This document shows, one piece after another, positions 24,626 through 32,187 of a stretch of 33,957 bases of DNA. The DNA lies in assembly GCF_022179225.1 (NCBI RefSeq), contig NZ_BPQL01000105.1, positions 1 to 33,957 on the forward strand, written 5' to 3'. The position numbers were made by a program, and so were the translations under genes. Position 1 is the first letter of the stretch, and the number at the start of each line of letters is the position of its first letter. Under the pieces are notes generated by a model that saw nothing but the letters and a program-made list of their open reading frames with translations, was not told the origin of the DNA and did not search any database. Source of the stretch: Methylobacterium goesingense. Lineage in GTDB: Bacteria; Pseudomonadota; Alphaproteobacteria; Rhizobiales; Beijerinckiaceae.

Positions 24626-25531
24626 ATGATTTTACGGTATCCCCGAATTTGGGGCGGCACGGAATGGCAGGACTATGCTTTCAGGCTCGTGCAGCTCCGG
24701 CATGGGGCTGTGAACGTTCAGAGAGTGCCGGACAAGGTGCGGGGAGACGGCGGCCTAGAGTTTTTTACAACTGATGGCTGCCTTATTCAGTGCTACGCAC
24801 CGGAGGAAACTGTCGATACAGCAAAAGCTTCAAGCCGGATGAAGGGGAAGGCGACACGCGATCTTCCTAAACTTCAAACGAATTGTGAATTAATTGAAAC
24901 GCTTCTGAATGGTGTGAAAGTTAAACGTTGGCTGCTGCTTTGCCCGTTTTTGGACGACAAATCGGTGATAGCGCATGTAAGGAAGAAAGGTAGCGAGGTG
25001 GCTGCCAAGGGCTTGTCGTTTCTCGACGCATCGTTCCAGGCGCTGGTTCACAGCCAAGAGGATTTTGCGACGCAGATCGACGTCCTGCGCAACCAGACTG
25101 TAGGGCCGCCTATAGTCGTTCCGGAAACCGATCAGGAAATAGTTAAACGAGCGGCCACGTCATCTGCGTCAGAGACTTTGTTGAGGAAATTGTCGCATGC
25201 TTTTCCCGGCGCCTCCCCGGAAATACTTGAACAAAAGAAGGTGCAATTCATCCGAAGTTTAATTCATCACGAAAACACCCTTAATGCTTTGCGCCTCGAT
25301 CACCCTACGATTTGGGAACAGGCGTATCGGACAATAGCGGCCGAGGAAAAACATCTGCTACTTGTCGGCGCTTCTGGAAATGCCCCCCGTGAGCAACTTG
25401 TAGGAAGTCTCGACAGGATATCTGAGGGGATCAAACAAGATCTTCCGACCCTTTCCCACGCCATGAAGCAAGACCTCTCCCACGGCGCGCTAAGCGACTG
25501 GTTGATGCGCTGCCCACTCGATTTCAATTGA
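24626..25531 (+). CDS. Nuclease-like effector of a predicted ABC-3C defence system
   Basis: A 301-residue soluble protein starting at 24626 behind a CTGGAGAAG ribosome site. The N-terminus looks like a restriction-endonuclease-like (PD-(D/E)xK) core: a helix with E13 (GTEWQDYAFRL), then G40-D41-G42-G43 with E45, and a strand with Q55-C56-Y57 (LIQCYAPEE), where many relatives have Q/E-x-K. The rest is helical without a known domain. Codon use is clearly less G/C-biased than in the flanking genes. It is the first of three closely packed genes with a small winged-helix-like protein and a Rad50-like ATPase. That arrangement suggests it is the effector, probably cutting nucleic acid. The nuclease call rests on weak motif similarity and the K to Y change is odd. 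Confidence 0.6.
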   Translation: MILRYPRIWGGTEWQDYAFRLVQLRHGAVNVQRVPDKVRGDGGLEFFTTDGCLIQCYAPEETVDTAKASSRMKGKATRDLPKLQTNCELIETLLNGVKVKRWLLLCPFLDDKSVIAHVRKKGSEVAAKGLSFLDASFQALVHSQEDFATQIDVLRNQTVGPPIVVPETDQEIVKRAATSSASETLLRKLSHAFPGASPEILEQKKVQFIRSLIHHENTLNALRLDHPTIWEQAYRTIAAEEKHLLLVGASGNAPREQLVGSLDRISEGIKQDLPTLSHAMKQDLSHGALSDWLMRCPLDFN

Positions 25532-25541
25532 TCGCTCACCA

Positions 25542-26015
25542 ATGGCAGATATAGGCACAGCTACAGCATTCTCCTTTCGAGAGAGACCCACGCCGGTTCC
25601 TGGAGACCTGCGCATCAGATGGCGTGTTTCTCTGATACTGCTTCTTCTCGCTAGCTCTCGCGGTAAAAGAGCTTCATTGGCCAAGCTTTATGTCTTATCG
25701 GATGCCGTGCAGTCGGCGGAGGCGCTGAGGAGCTTAGATGCAATTCTGCATCGGCAGCGTTCGGAACTTACATGGCGAGTGCGCGTCGAACCGGCCCTAG
25801 CCCGTGCACTTGATCTCATGGTGGGTGACAAGCTTGCGGACTGGACCACCGTCAGCGACCGGATTGGCGTTCACCTTACGACAAAGGGCGAGACGGCTGC
25901 CAAGGCGGTTGGGGAATGCGAAGACGCCCTTGTTGAACAGAAGGCGGCACTGTTGTCCGTTGGATCGGCCATCACGGAGACGCTGGTGACGCGCCTCATT
26001 TCGTCGAAGGCCTAA
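25542..26015 (+). CDS. Small middle component (winged-helix-like) of the ABC-3C-like system
   Basis: A 157-residue protein, 10 nt after the effector gene and 4 nt before the ATPase gene. The pattern is a short N-terminal tail, a hydrophobic helix (RIRWRVSLILLLLASS), then KRASLAKLYVLSDAV and helices leading to PALARALDLMVGDKLADWT and a wing-like VHLTTKGETAAKAV. This is how the middle components of ABC-three-component systems look: a winged helix bridging the ATPase and the effector. No enzymatic motif is seen. The assignment is from family knowledge and operon position and was not searched. The start has a weak ribosome site, which suggests coupling to the upstream gene. Confidence 0.6.
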   Translation: MADIGTATAFSFRERPTPVPGDLRIRWRVSLILLLLASSRGKRASLAKLYVLSDAVQSAEALRSLDAILHRQRSELTWRVRVEPALARALDLMVGDKLADWTTVSDRIGVHLTTKGETAAKAVGECEDALVEQKAALLSVGSAITETLVTRLISSKA

Positions 26016-26019
26016 GCGT

Positions 26020-28095
26020 ATGCTCCAGCTGACCAAACTGACGCTTGTCTCTCGAACGGCCGCCGAGACCTTTGCAGCTGAGATTCCATTTTACCCCGGG
26101 CTGAACGTCGTGATGGCACCGAACTCGGGAGGGAAATCCACTTGCCTCCAAGCTATCATTTACGCACTCGGACTTGAGCGGATGTTGGGTCCTCGACTCG
26201 AAGTCCCACTTCCCTACGCAATGCGGGAAAAAATACATGCGCTGCCGGACACGCCGTACGCGACGGTGATAGAGTCGTTCGTGGAACTCACCATACAGAA
26301 CGCGACGGCACACGTGCGCATACGCCGAGATATTATCGGCGGGAGTGACCGGAAGCTTGTCCGGGCGACCCTGGTTTCCGGAGCATCCAAAGAATTCGCA
26401 GCGGGGCCGGAACGCGATTTCTATCTGCACGATGCGGGCTCAGCCAAGCGGGATGCTGGCTTTCACCGTTTTCTGGCCGAATTCATCGGCTGGAAGCTGC
26501 CTATGGTGACACAGTTCGATGGCGGCGAGGTGCCGCTCTACCTTGAGGTCATCTTCCCTATGATGTTCGTGGAACAGAAGCGTGGGTGGTCTGCCATCCA
26601 AGGACCGCTTCCAACCATGTTTAGCATCCAAGATGTCAATCGGCGCGTTCTGGAGTTCCTTCTCGACTTACAGGTGGGCCATGTTAGGCGGAAGCATGCC
26701 GAACTTCGGACCGTGGTCGCGCAACTTCAACAACGCTGGAAGGACCTTCGAAAGGAAGCCATCGAACGGGCGGGCCCCGGGATGAGGGTAGCTGCATTGC
26801 AGGAAGAGCCCACGCGGGAGTTCGTGGACGACCCTAAGCTGAGCATTGAAACATTCTCCGATCAGGAGTGGATACTGCTTGAGGCCGATCTCTCGGAGAC
26901 CCGCGAAGAGCTCGACCGTCTCGAAGCCCAGGAACTGCCCGAGACCGAAGCGGTCGCTGCGGACATGGAGCGTGAACTGGCTGAGCGGCGAGCCTCTCTG
27001 GAAAATCTTACGGCTGGGATGGAGGTACTCCGGCAGGAATGGATGGCGAGCCGCGACGACACCCAGGCGATCACCCTACGCATAGCGACGCTCCAAACCG
27101 ATCTGTCACGAAATCAGGATGCAAAGAAACTTCGGAAACTCGGATCGGTGCTTGGTTCAGCTTCTGATGATCACAAGTGTCCTACCTGTCATCAAGATCT
27201 AGATGCCGAGCTACTTCCAACAGTTCCAGTCAGAGCGATGGCGCTCGAAGAGAATATAAATTTTATTAAATCGCAGCTTGAACTGTATACCGCTAGCTTG
27301 TCCGCAAGCCGCAATCAACAAACAGATATCGACAGGCGATATGCGGCCGTCACTTCGGATGCAACCGAAGCGAGGCAGCGCATTAGGGAGTTGAGACAGT
27401 CGCTAATTCAACCCTCCTCGTCGAAGTCCCGTACCTTGATCGAGCGGATGGTTCGGCTGCAATCTCGCATCGACCGACTGACCCTCGCGCGCGGCAACGT
27501 GGATGCGCTTACGGACGAGGCCCAATCCGTAGCTCGGCACCTACTTCGAGCCCGCGAGGCGCTCTCATCATTAAAGCATCAGGATATTGGTTCTGATGAC
27601 AAGTCAAAGCTAGAGATGTTTCTGAAGCTTATACAGGTTCAGTGCAAGCAGTACGGATTTAAAAGCTACAGCCCAAGCGAGATCGAGCTGTCAGATGATA
27701 ATTTTAGACCCATCCGCGAGGTTGAGGAGGACGGCGAGGTTCGTCAGAAAGAGCTCGGCTTCGAACTTTCCGCCAGCGATGGGATCAGGCTCAAGTGGGC
27801 TTATTATCTCGCATTGATGGCGGTGGCGGTACCGCCTCGCGGTGAGCACCTGAGCCTAGCTATATTCGACGAGCCGGGACAGCAGGCGATGGAAGCTGAA
27901 AGTCTGAGGGAATTCTTCCGTTGCGCAGCTTCGGTCGGTCGGAAGGGACAAGTGATAGCTGCAATCACGACCGAGAAAGCCGCAAGCTTCATTGATGAGC
28001 TGGAAGCGGGCGGAGCTTATGTGAAACGGTTCGGTGGCCTGGTTCTCCAACCGATATCGAGTGCTGGACCGCCGGATGCTGGCGTTTTCGCCTAG
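26020..28095 (+). CDS. Rad50/SMC-like ABC ATPase with CxxC hook (ABC-3C system)
   Basis: A 691-residue protein. The Walker A is A33-P-N-S-G-G-K39-S-T in VVMAPNSGGKST. A long coiled coil (about 215-530) is interrupted by a zinc-hook-like C387-P-T-C390 near its middle, as in Rad50/SbcC. The C-terminal lobe has a signature-like ELSASDGIRLKWAY (S584-A-S586-D587-G588 in place of LSGGQ) and Walker B D617-E618 in LAIFDEPGQQ. Such ATPases sense DNA or other invader features and switch on partner effectors. Together with the two upstream genes it fits ABC-3C (Aravind group classification from memory). Lower G/C content and different codon use point to horizontal transfer. Confidence 0.8.
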   Translation: MLQLTKLTLVSRTAAETFAAEIPFYPGLNVVMAPNSGGKSTCLQAIIYALGLERMLGPRLEVPLPYAMREKIHALPDTPYATVIESFVELTIQNATAHVRIRRDIIGGSDRKLVRATLVSGASKEFAAGPERDFYLHDAGSAKRDAGFHRFLAEFIGWKLPMVTQFDGGEVPLYLEVIFPMMFVEQKRGWSAIQGPLPTMFSIQDVNRRVLEFLLDLQVGHVRRKHAELRTVVAQLQQRWKDLRKEAIERAGPGMRVAALQEEPTREFVDDPKLSIETFSDQEWILLEADLSETREELDRLEAQELPETEAVAADMERELAERRASLENLTAGMEVLRQEWMASRDDTQAITLRIATLQTDLSRNQDAKKLRKLGSVLGSASDDHKCPTCHQDLDAELLPTVPVRAMALEENINFIKSQLELYTASLSASRNQQTDIDRRYAAVTSDATEARQRIRELRQSLIQPSSSKSRTLIERMVRLQSRIDRLTLARGNVDALTDEAQSVARHLLRAREALSSLKHQDIGSDDKSKLEMFLKLIQVQCKQYGFKSYSPSEIELSDDNFRPIREVEEDGEVRQKELGFELSASDGIRLKWAYYLALMAVAVPPRGEHLSLAIFDEPGQQAMEAESLREFFRCAASVGRKGQVIAAITTEKAASFIDELEAGGAYVKRFGGLVLQPISSAGPPDAGVFA

Positions 28096-28445
28096 GTGCG
28101 AAACGGGGGATCGAGATGAAATTATCGCCTCATCTCAGCACAGCGCGACCTACGCCATCGATTTGCGTCGAAGCGTCACCCAAAAAGATTCCGCGCCAGG
28201 TTATTGCGGCGGTTAGTTTGGATCGGTCTCCTTTGACAAATTCGGGAGTTCTCCTGGACTTGAGGGTATCTTCCACAACAATCCACTGACTTCAAAAATT
28301 GAGCTGCGCGATAGCGGCCAGGAACCACGCAGGCCTGTTGACTGACGCGCGTTCCAGCTGCACCTGTTCGCCATCCGTTCACAGGCATCGATGCCCAGGA
28401 CCCGATCAGTCGTGCCACCCCGTGACCCCATAGCGAAACGCCGCT
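28096..28445. other. Intergenic region after the ABC-3C-like operon
   Basis: These 350 bp change from A/T-rich to G/C-rich. No credible gene is present; the short frames seen have no domain or ribosome site. It may contain the promoter for the leader at 28446 onwards. I see no clear terminator stem directly behind the ATPase gene. Confidence 0.5.
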
Positions 28446-28534
28446 GCCTGCCCACCGGCAGGACCGTGCCCGTTTCCCGGACCATCCCAGGGGCCTGACC
28501 GACGCGATTGCGTCCGGCGGCCCGAGAGGCCGCC
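28446..28534 (+). promoter_or_regulatory. Structured leader, copy 1 (possible cis-regulatory RNA)
   Basis: The first hairpin is CCTGCC-CACC-GGCAGG (28446-28461). Then comes an outer stem GGGCC (28490-28494) with GGCCC (28518-28522) enclosing TGACC, an inner hairpin GACGC-GATT-GCGTC (28500-28513) and CGGC. The ribosome site and ATG (28535) follow at once. A second copy with the same outer stem and TGACC but a different inner-stem sequence precedes the AAA+ protease gene. Confidence 0.5.
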
Positions 28535-28873
28535 ATGACCGACGTCATCACCGACCACGCGGACGCCATTGGAGCGTCCGGCCGATCCTCCTTCACGGGG
28601 CCCCCGCCGGATAGTGAGGATACGGCACGCCACATCGGGGAGATCTTCCGCAGGCTGGCCCAGGCCGCCGAGACTTTCCCGCCGCAAGCGTATGCCCGGA
28701 TCGCCGCCGCCGTCCTGGTCGCCCTCGGCAAGGCCGTGTTGATCGAGGCGGAGCAGCAGGCCGAAAGGCTGCGCCAGCGAACGGCCGCGTCCCCGCCTGG
28801 CATCAAGGTCTCCGCATCCGCCCGCCGGGTCGACTTTGACGGTTGGGACCCGGGCGACCCCGACACGCAATGA
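28535..28873 (+). CDS. Small hypothetical protein
   Basis: A 112-residue protein, ATG at 28535 after a GAGAGG ribosome site. It appears helical in its centre (HIGEIFRRLAQAAETFPPQAYARIAAAVLVALGKAVLIEAEQQAERL, given here as a helical region of about residues 32-78). The N-terminus and the acidic Asp/Pro tail are probably disordered. No domain was recognised. It shares a leader type with the AAA+ protease gene 176 bp downstream and may be functionally tied to it. Confidence 0.6.
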   Translation: MTDVITDHADAIGASGRSSFTGPPPDSEDTARHIGEIFRRLAQAAETFPPQAYARIAAAVLVALGKAVLIEAEQQAERLRQRTAASPPGIKVSASARRVDFDGWDPGDPDTQ

Positions 28874-28896
28874 AACAAAATCCCCAGGAGCGGACC

Positions 28897-29001
28897 ATGA
28901 CCTTTAGCCATCGCCCGGAACGAATAGCGCGCCTTCGGCCAGGCTGCCCTTCTGCAGCCGGCACACCCTTCACCCAATCCGAGACACCCCCCGGGGCCTG
29001 A
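28897..29001 (+). CDS. Possible 34-residue leader peptide
   Basis: ATG at 28897 with a strong AGGAG ribosome site at 28886-28890. The 34-codon frame ends at the TGA at 28999-29001, which is the TGA of the conserved GGGGCCTGACC element in leader copy 2. Its codons cover the GGCTGC/GCAGCC hairpin, so ribosome movement could shift the leader's folding. The peptide (ending TPPGA) has no domain. In copy 1 the same TGA closes a frame ending PGA with only a GTG start. Confidence 0.4.
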   Translation: MTFSHRPERIARLRPGCPSAAGTPFTQSETPPGA

Positions 29002-29049
29002 CCGGCGCGCATGGATGCGCTCGGCGGCCCTTCGATGGAGGCTGCCACC
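28942..29049 (+). promoter_or_regulatory. Structured leader, copy 2 (possible cis-regulatory RNA)
   Basis: The first hairpin is GGCTGC-CCTTCT-GCAGCC (28942-28959). The outer stem GGGCC (28994-28998) pairs with GGCCC (29026-29030) around TGACC, an inner hairpin GCGCA-TGGA-TGCGC (29007-29020) and CGGC. A GGAGG site (29037-29041) and the ATG at 29050 follow. Compared with copy 1, the outer stem and TGACC are identical, while the inner stem differs in sequence but still pairs. Confidence 0.5.
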
Positions 29050-31089
29050 ATGCGCAAGAATAAGACCCCCGCCCAAGCCCTGAAGCGCATCCCCCGCATG
29101 ACGGGCCAGGAATTCAAGGACGCCTACGACGACGGCTATCCCGTGTACGGCGAGTCCACCAATGACCAAGGCAAGCCGCCCACGCCGGAGGAGGTGTTGG
29201 CCTCGGCCAGCGTCTCCACCGTTCTCGCGATCAGCATGTTGCACGCGATGCTGCCGCCGAAGGTCCTCGCCCGCATTCAGGCACCCCCGAGCCTTGCCCT
29301 GGTCGTGAGCGTTCCCGGACCGGACTGGATCGGTCCCATCGCCCACGCACTGACTTCGTTAAGGGCCTGGACGGAGGTAATTAAGCGAGATGGATCCAAG
29401 AAGATTAGCGACAATGCCTCTGTCGGGGGAGACAGTGTTGCATCGGCTTTGGGGGCAGGACGCAGCGTTGTCGGCGTAACGACCGCACCCGAGCGTTACC
29501 TGCCGGCGCCCCTCGTCACTGCTGCCGACCTTCGCATCGAACTGAAGTCACCTACCCCCAAGGCTCTCCGGGCGACAATCCGGCTCGTCACCGGGAGCCC
29601 CGCCGGCCGCTTACCCGCCGACATCGTCCAGGGCCTGAGCTTCGACGAGATCACGAGCTGCATCCGCAAGGGGAGCTCGGCTCGGGACTGCGTCCGACGA
29701 TTGAAGGTAGCTTCGACCTCGAAGCGGGCAGCCTCTTCCGACCTCGCCGACGTTCCCCTCGTCGAGGATACCTGGGGTTATGGGCCAGCAGGAGATCACG
29801 CCAGGGCTCTGGTCGAGGCCGTCAAGGCACATCGGCGTGGAGCGCCATGGCCAGCAGCGGGAACGCGGTTCATTTTGGCTGGGCCGCCCGGAACCGGCAA
29901 GACATCGCTAGCGCGCAGTATTGCTAAGTCTCTCGGCGTACGTATTACTGCGACAAGCGTGTCCTCGTGGTTCGCTCAGACGAATGGATATCTCAACGAT
30001 ATTTGCAAGAAGATCGACGAGGTATTTTTAGAAGCATCTCAAAACGGGGGAGTCTTGCTCATTGATGAGCTAGATAGCCTACCAAATAGAGAGTCCTGCG
30101 ATAGTCGTCATCGCGACTACTGGGTAACTGTTGTAAATCGCGTCTTGATGACATTGGATGGTGCAGTATCGAGCCCGGCATCGAAGCTTGTCATCATCGG
30201 GGCGACCAACTTCCCGGAAAGGCTTGACCCCGCCCTCGTACGGCCTGGACGCCTCGACCGGGTCGTGAGGATTGATCTGCCGGACGAGCAAGCAATCGAG
30301 GGCATTTTGCGCCAGCACCTCGCAGGCGCCCTCGCCGATCAAGACCTCGCGCCCATCGCGGCCATTGGCGCCGGCGCCACCGGAGCCGACATCGCCGGAT
30401 GGGCTGCCGGCGCCCGTATGGTCGCAACCGCCGGCAAGCGTCCTATGGTTCTGGCGGACCTCATCGGTCGGATCGTACCGCCGGAAACTCGCACGCCAGC
30501 GCAGCAACTTGCGGTTGCGAGGCACGAAGCCAGTCATGCGGTGATCTTGGAGACCCAAAATGTCGGAGAGGTCAGAACGGTCTCTCTGGTCGCGCAGGGG
30601 GCCTTTGCAGGACGAACCCTGAGCCGACTGAACAACGACACGTCAGTGATGTCGGTGACCAACCTCGACGCCCTCATTGTCAGCGTCCTGGCTGGTCGCG
30701 CCGCCGATCAGCAGTGGGATGCCGTCACTGCAGGCTCGGCGGGCGGTTCGGGCTCGGACCTGGCGCACGCTACGGCTCTCGTGGCCGGGAAGCACGCGTC
30801 TTGGGGCCTGGGGCAATCGCTGCTCTACCGTGGCGACCAAGCGGACGCGTTGGCGCTACTTCGGGTCGACCCCACGTTCAGGCGTCTGGTCGAGGACGAC
30901 CTCTCCCGTTTGTACGAGATCAGCCGCGACTTGGTGAGCCGTAACACCGACGTCATCGACCGGATCGCCCGACGCTTGGTCGAACGCCGGGTGATGGGCG
31001 GGGATGAGGTCCGCGCGATCATCGCCGGCTCACCGGTCGGGGGCGCCAAGCCGGCTCGCGTGTCCGGCAAGGGAGGTCCCAATGCTTGA
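29050..31089 (+). CDS. FtsH-like AAA+ ATPase/zinc metalloprotease without obvious membrane anchor
   Basis: A 679-residue protein, ATG at 29050 with a GGAGG site 8 nt upstream. The N-terminal 230 residues are unlike FtsH and contain no clear membrane helix. The AAA+ core has Walker A G278-PPGTGK-T285, Walker B with D339-E340 (LLIDELDSL) and the second region of homology (ATNFPERLDPALVRPGRLDR). An M41-like peptidase domain follows, with H492-E-A-S-H496 and a candidate third zinc ligand D570 (GSGSDLAHATAL), as in FtsH. It should unfold and degrade proteins in an ATP-dependent way; the targets are unknown. The next small gene overlaps its end by 8 nt. Base composition varies along the gene, with A/T-richer patches near 29.4 and 30.0 kb. 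Confidence 0.85.
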   Translation: MRKNKTPAQALKRIPRMTGQEFKDAYDDGYPVYGESTNDQGKPPTPEEVLASASVSTVLAISMLHAMLPPKVLARIQAPPSLALVVSVPGPDWIGPIAHALTSLRAWTEVIKRDGSKKISDNASVGGDSVASALGAGRSVVGVTTAPERYLPAPLVTAADLRIELKSPTPKALRATIRLVTGSPAGRLPADIVQGLSFDEITSCIRKGSSARDCVRRLKVASTSKRAASSDLADVPLVEDTWGYGPAGDHARALVEAVKAHRRGAPWPAAGTRFILAGPPGTGKTSLARSIAKSLGVRITATSVSSWFAQTNGYLNDICKKIDEVFLEASQNGGVLLIDELDSLPNRESCDSRHRDYWVTVVNRVLMTLDGAVSSPASKLVIIGATNFPERLDPALVRPGRLDRVVRIDLPDEQAIEGILRQHLAGALADQDLAPIAAIGAGATGADIAGWAAGARMVATAGKRPMVLADLIGRIVPPETRTPAQQLAVARHEASHAVILETQNVGEVRTVSLVAQGAFAGRTLSRLNNDTSVMSVTNLDALIVSVLAGRAADQQWDAVTAGSAGGSGSDLAHATALVAGKHASWGLGQSLLYRGDQADALALLRVDPTFRRLVEDDLSRLYEISRDLVSRNTDVIDRIARRLVERRVMGGDEVRAIIAGSPVGGAKPARVSGKGGPNA

Positions 31090-31321
31090 GGACCCCGACG
31101 AGCGGATCGCCCAGGTCATGCTCGGCCTGTTGAGGGCAAGGCGCGCCCTCAATCACGACCCGCAGACCTTCGACGACCTGATCGGCGCCGTCCTGGTTGA
31201 GGTCGACCTGGGCATGCAGGTCGCACAGGAGGCTGCGTTGGAGCGCAAGCACCGAAAGGCCGCTGGCAACGTCGTCTCGTTCCCCGGCCAGGCGCTTCCC
31301 GTCTGCACCTCGCCAACCTGA
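31082..31321 (+). CDS. Small hypothetical protein coupled to the AAA+ protease
   Basis: A 79-residue, mostly helical protein (ERIAQVMLGLLRARRALNH, then a Leu/Val-rich helix, then ALERKHRKAAG). Its ATG at 31082 lies inside the last codons of the protease gene (8-nt overlap), so translation is coupled. No known domain was seen; it could be an adaptor or regulator of the protease, but that is inferred only from the overlap. Confidence 0.6.
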   Translation: MLEDPDERIAQVMLGLLRARRALNHDPQTFDDLIGAVLVEVDLGMQVAQEAALERKHRKAAGNVVSFPGQALPVCTSPT

Positions 31322-31499
31322 TGGATGCGCCGTTGAACCCCGGCGGAAGAGCGACAAGCTTCGCCCGCTGGGGTCGGCAGGGTTGTCCACAGGAAGGTTG
31401 GCGGACTGCCGACAAGCGCGCCGAACGCTCAAAGATTACCGCCTGGGGCACCCGAGAACGGCCTGAAGCCGCCCAAAGCCAGGCGTTGGGGCACAAAGC

Positions 31500-31632
31500 C
31501 GGAGAATCGATTTTTTGTCCCCGAGGAATGAACGCTCCCGGACCAACTCATTGATTCCAGCTGCCAACGGATCCGGTCCGCAAACCCGTGCGGCCAAATG
31601 GGGACAAGATGACGGAGAATCATTTGTCCCCG
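31500..31632. repeat. Iteron-like CGGAGAATC...TTGTCCCCG repeats and inverted octamer
   Basis: CGGAGAATC followed by TTGTCCCCG occurs at 31500-31523 and again at 31613-31632, with a 4-nt difference in the A/T spacer. The second copy also forms an inverted repeat: GGGGACAA (31600-31607) with TTGTCCCC (31624-31631), extended by ATGA/TCAT with one bulge. This could be a protein-binding array or a hairpin. Confidence 0.65.
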
Positions 31633-31713
31633 CAAAAACATATGGTCTGCATAAGCATAGATCCTTGGCATCTTAACTATTTACAGGGTCTTTCAAGGCG
31701 TAACGCGCCCATA

Positions 31714-31753
31714 AGCCGGCATTATCGGGGCTTCGACAGCTTCAGCCGGCATT
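31714..31753 (+). repeat. Pair of 10-bp direct repeats before the excisionase-like gene
   Basis: AGCCGGCATT at 31714-31723 and 31744-31753, start-to-start 30 bp, which is close to three helical turns. They lie 38 bp before the excisionase-like gene, in a fitting place for binding by that protein. Confidence 0.55.
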
Positions 31754-31791
31754 GCGGTTCTCAGGATTATCAATCAGAAAAGGGTCAAGCG

Positions 31792-32145
31792 ATGACGGGA
31801 CTTCGAATTCCCCCACGAGTGGCGGCAAGACCAAGCCAAATCGAGTGGGACGACGACGAATTACTGACTTTGCCCGAGGCAGCGGCGTTGATGTGGCCTA
31901 ACGGTCCTCTGACGGTGTCTTCTCTTCGGACCGCGGTCCGGGACGGCCAGCTTCAGGTCGTCGTGGTCGCCGGCAAGATCCTGACGAACCGGGCAGCCCT
32001 TCGAAAGATGGGTACTTGCGGAGACTTGGCGCCTGCGGGCGTCGGCCGCCGCCAGGCTGTCTCGGATCGTGCCTCGCCGGCCGATCTCGAAGCCCTGCAG
32101 GATGCGATGCTCTGGAGCCTCCAGAGAGGCACCTGCAGGGAGTGA
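31792..32145 (+). CDS. Excisionase-like/helix-turn-helix protein
   Basis: A 117-residue protein. Residues about 22-72 resemble the MerR/Xis-type winged helix of excisionases: DDELLTLPEAAALMWPNG, then SSLRTAVRDGQLQVVVVAGKILTNRAAL. In that fold a helix-turn-helix is followed by a wing that carries the R/K-rich contact. The C-terminal 45 residues are a low-complexity Ala/Arg tail. It lies 170 bp before the tyrosine recombinase gene on the same strand, the normal position for a recombination directionality factor. ATG 31792 is chosen; the frame is open upstream without homologous content. Confidence 0.6.
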   Translation: MTGLRIPPRVAARPSQIEWDDDELLTLPEAAALMWPNGPLTVSSLRTAVRDGQLQVVVVAGKILTNRAALRKMGTCGDLAPAGVGRRQAVSDRASPADLEALQDAMLWSLQRGTCRE

Positions 32146-32153
32146 GGCACAAA

Positions 32154-32187
32154 AAACCCTGGCAGCCTTAGGAGGCGACCAGGGTTT
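32154..32187 (+). terminator. Hairpin terminator between the excisionase-like and integrase genes
   Basis: AAACCCTGG (32154-32162) pairs with CCAGGGTTT (32179-32187), with an inner GCCT/AGGC stem. It starts 8 nt after the excisionase-like stop and ends in TTT. A short second hairpin (CGGCCC-GAG-GGCCG) follows it. Confidence 0.65.

Larger units (their letters stand above)
31322..31791. other. Non-coding region with several repeats
   Basis: This is 470 bp without a credible gene. It holds a DnaA-box-like TTGTCCACA (31383-31391), three copies of the octamer TTGTCCCC/GGGGACAA and a pair of 10-bp direct repeats, so it looks like a control or recombination region of the mobile element rather than spacer DNA. 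Confidence 0.5.

Noticed and set aside
22768..24660. 630-residue open frame on the minus strand
   Set aside because: It lies opposite umuD and umuC, which have full catalytic motifs. Its sequence is low-complexity Arg/Gly/Pro/His without a domain, a shadow of G/C-rich codons.
31383..31391. DnaA-box-like TTGTCCACA suggesting a replication origin
   Set aside because: It is a single box with no replication initiator gene in the window; not enough for an origin call.
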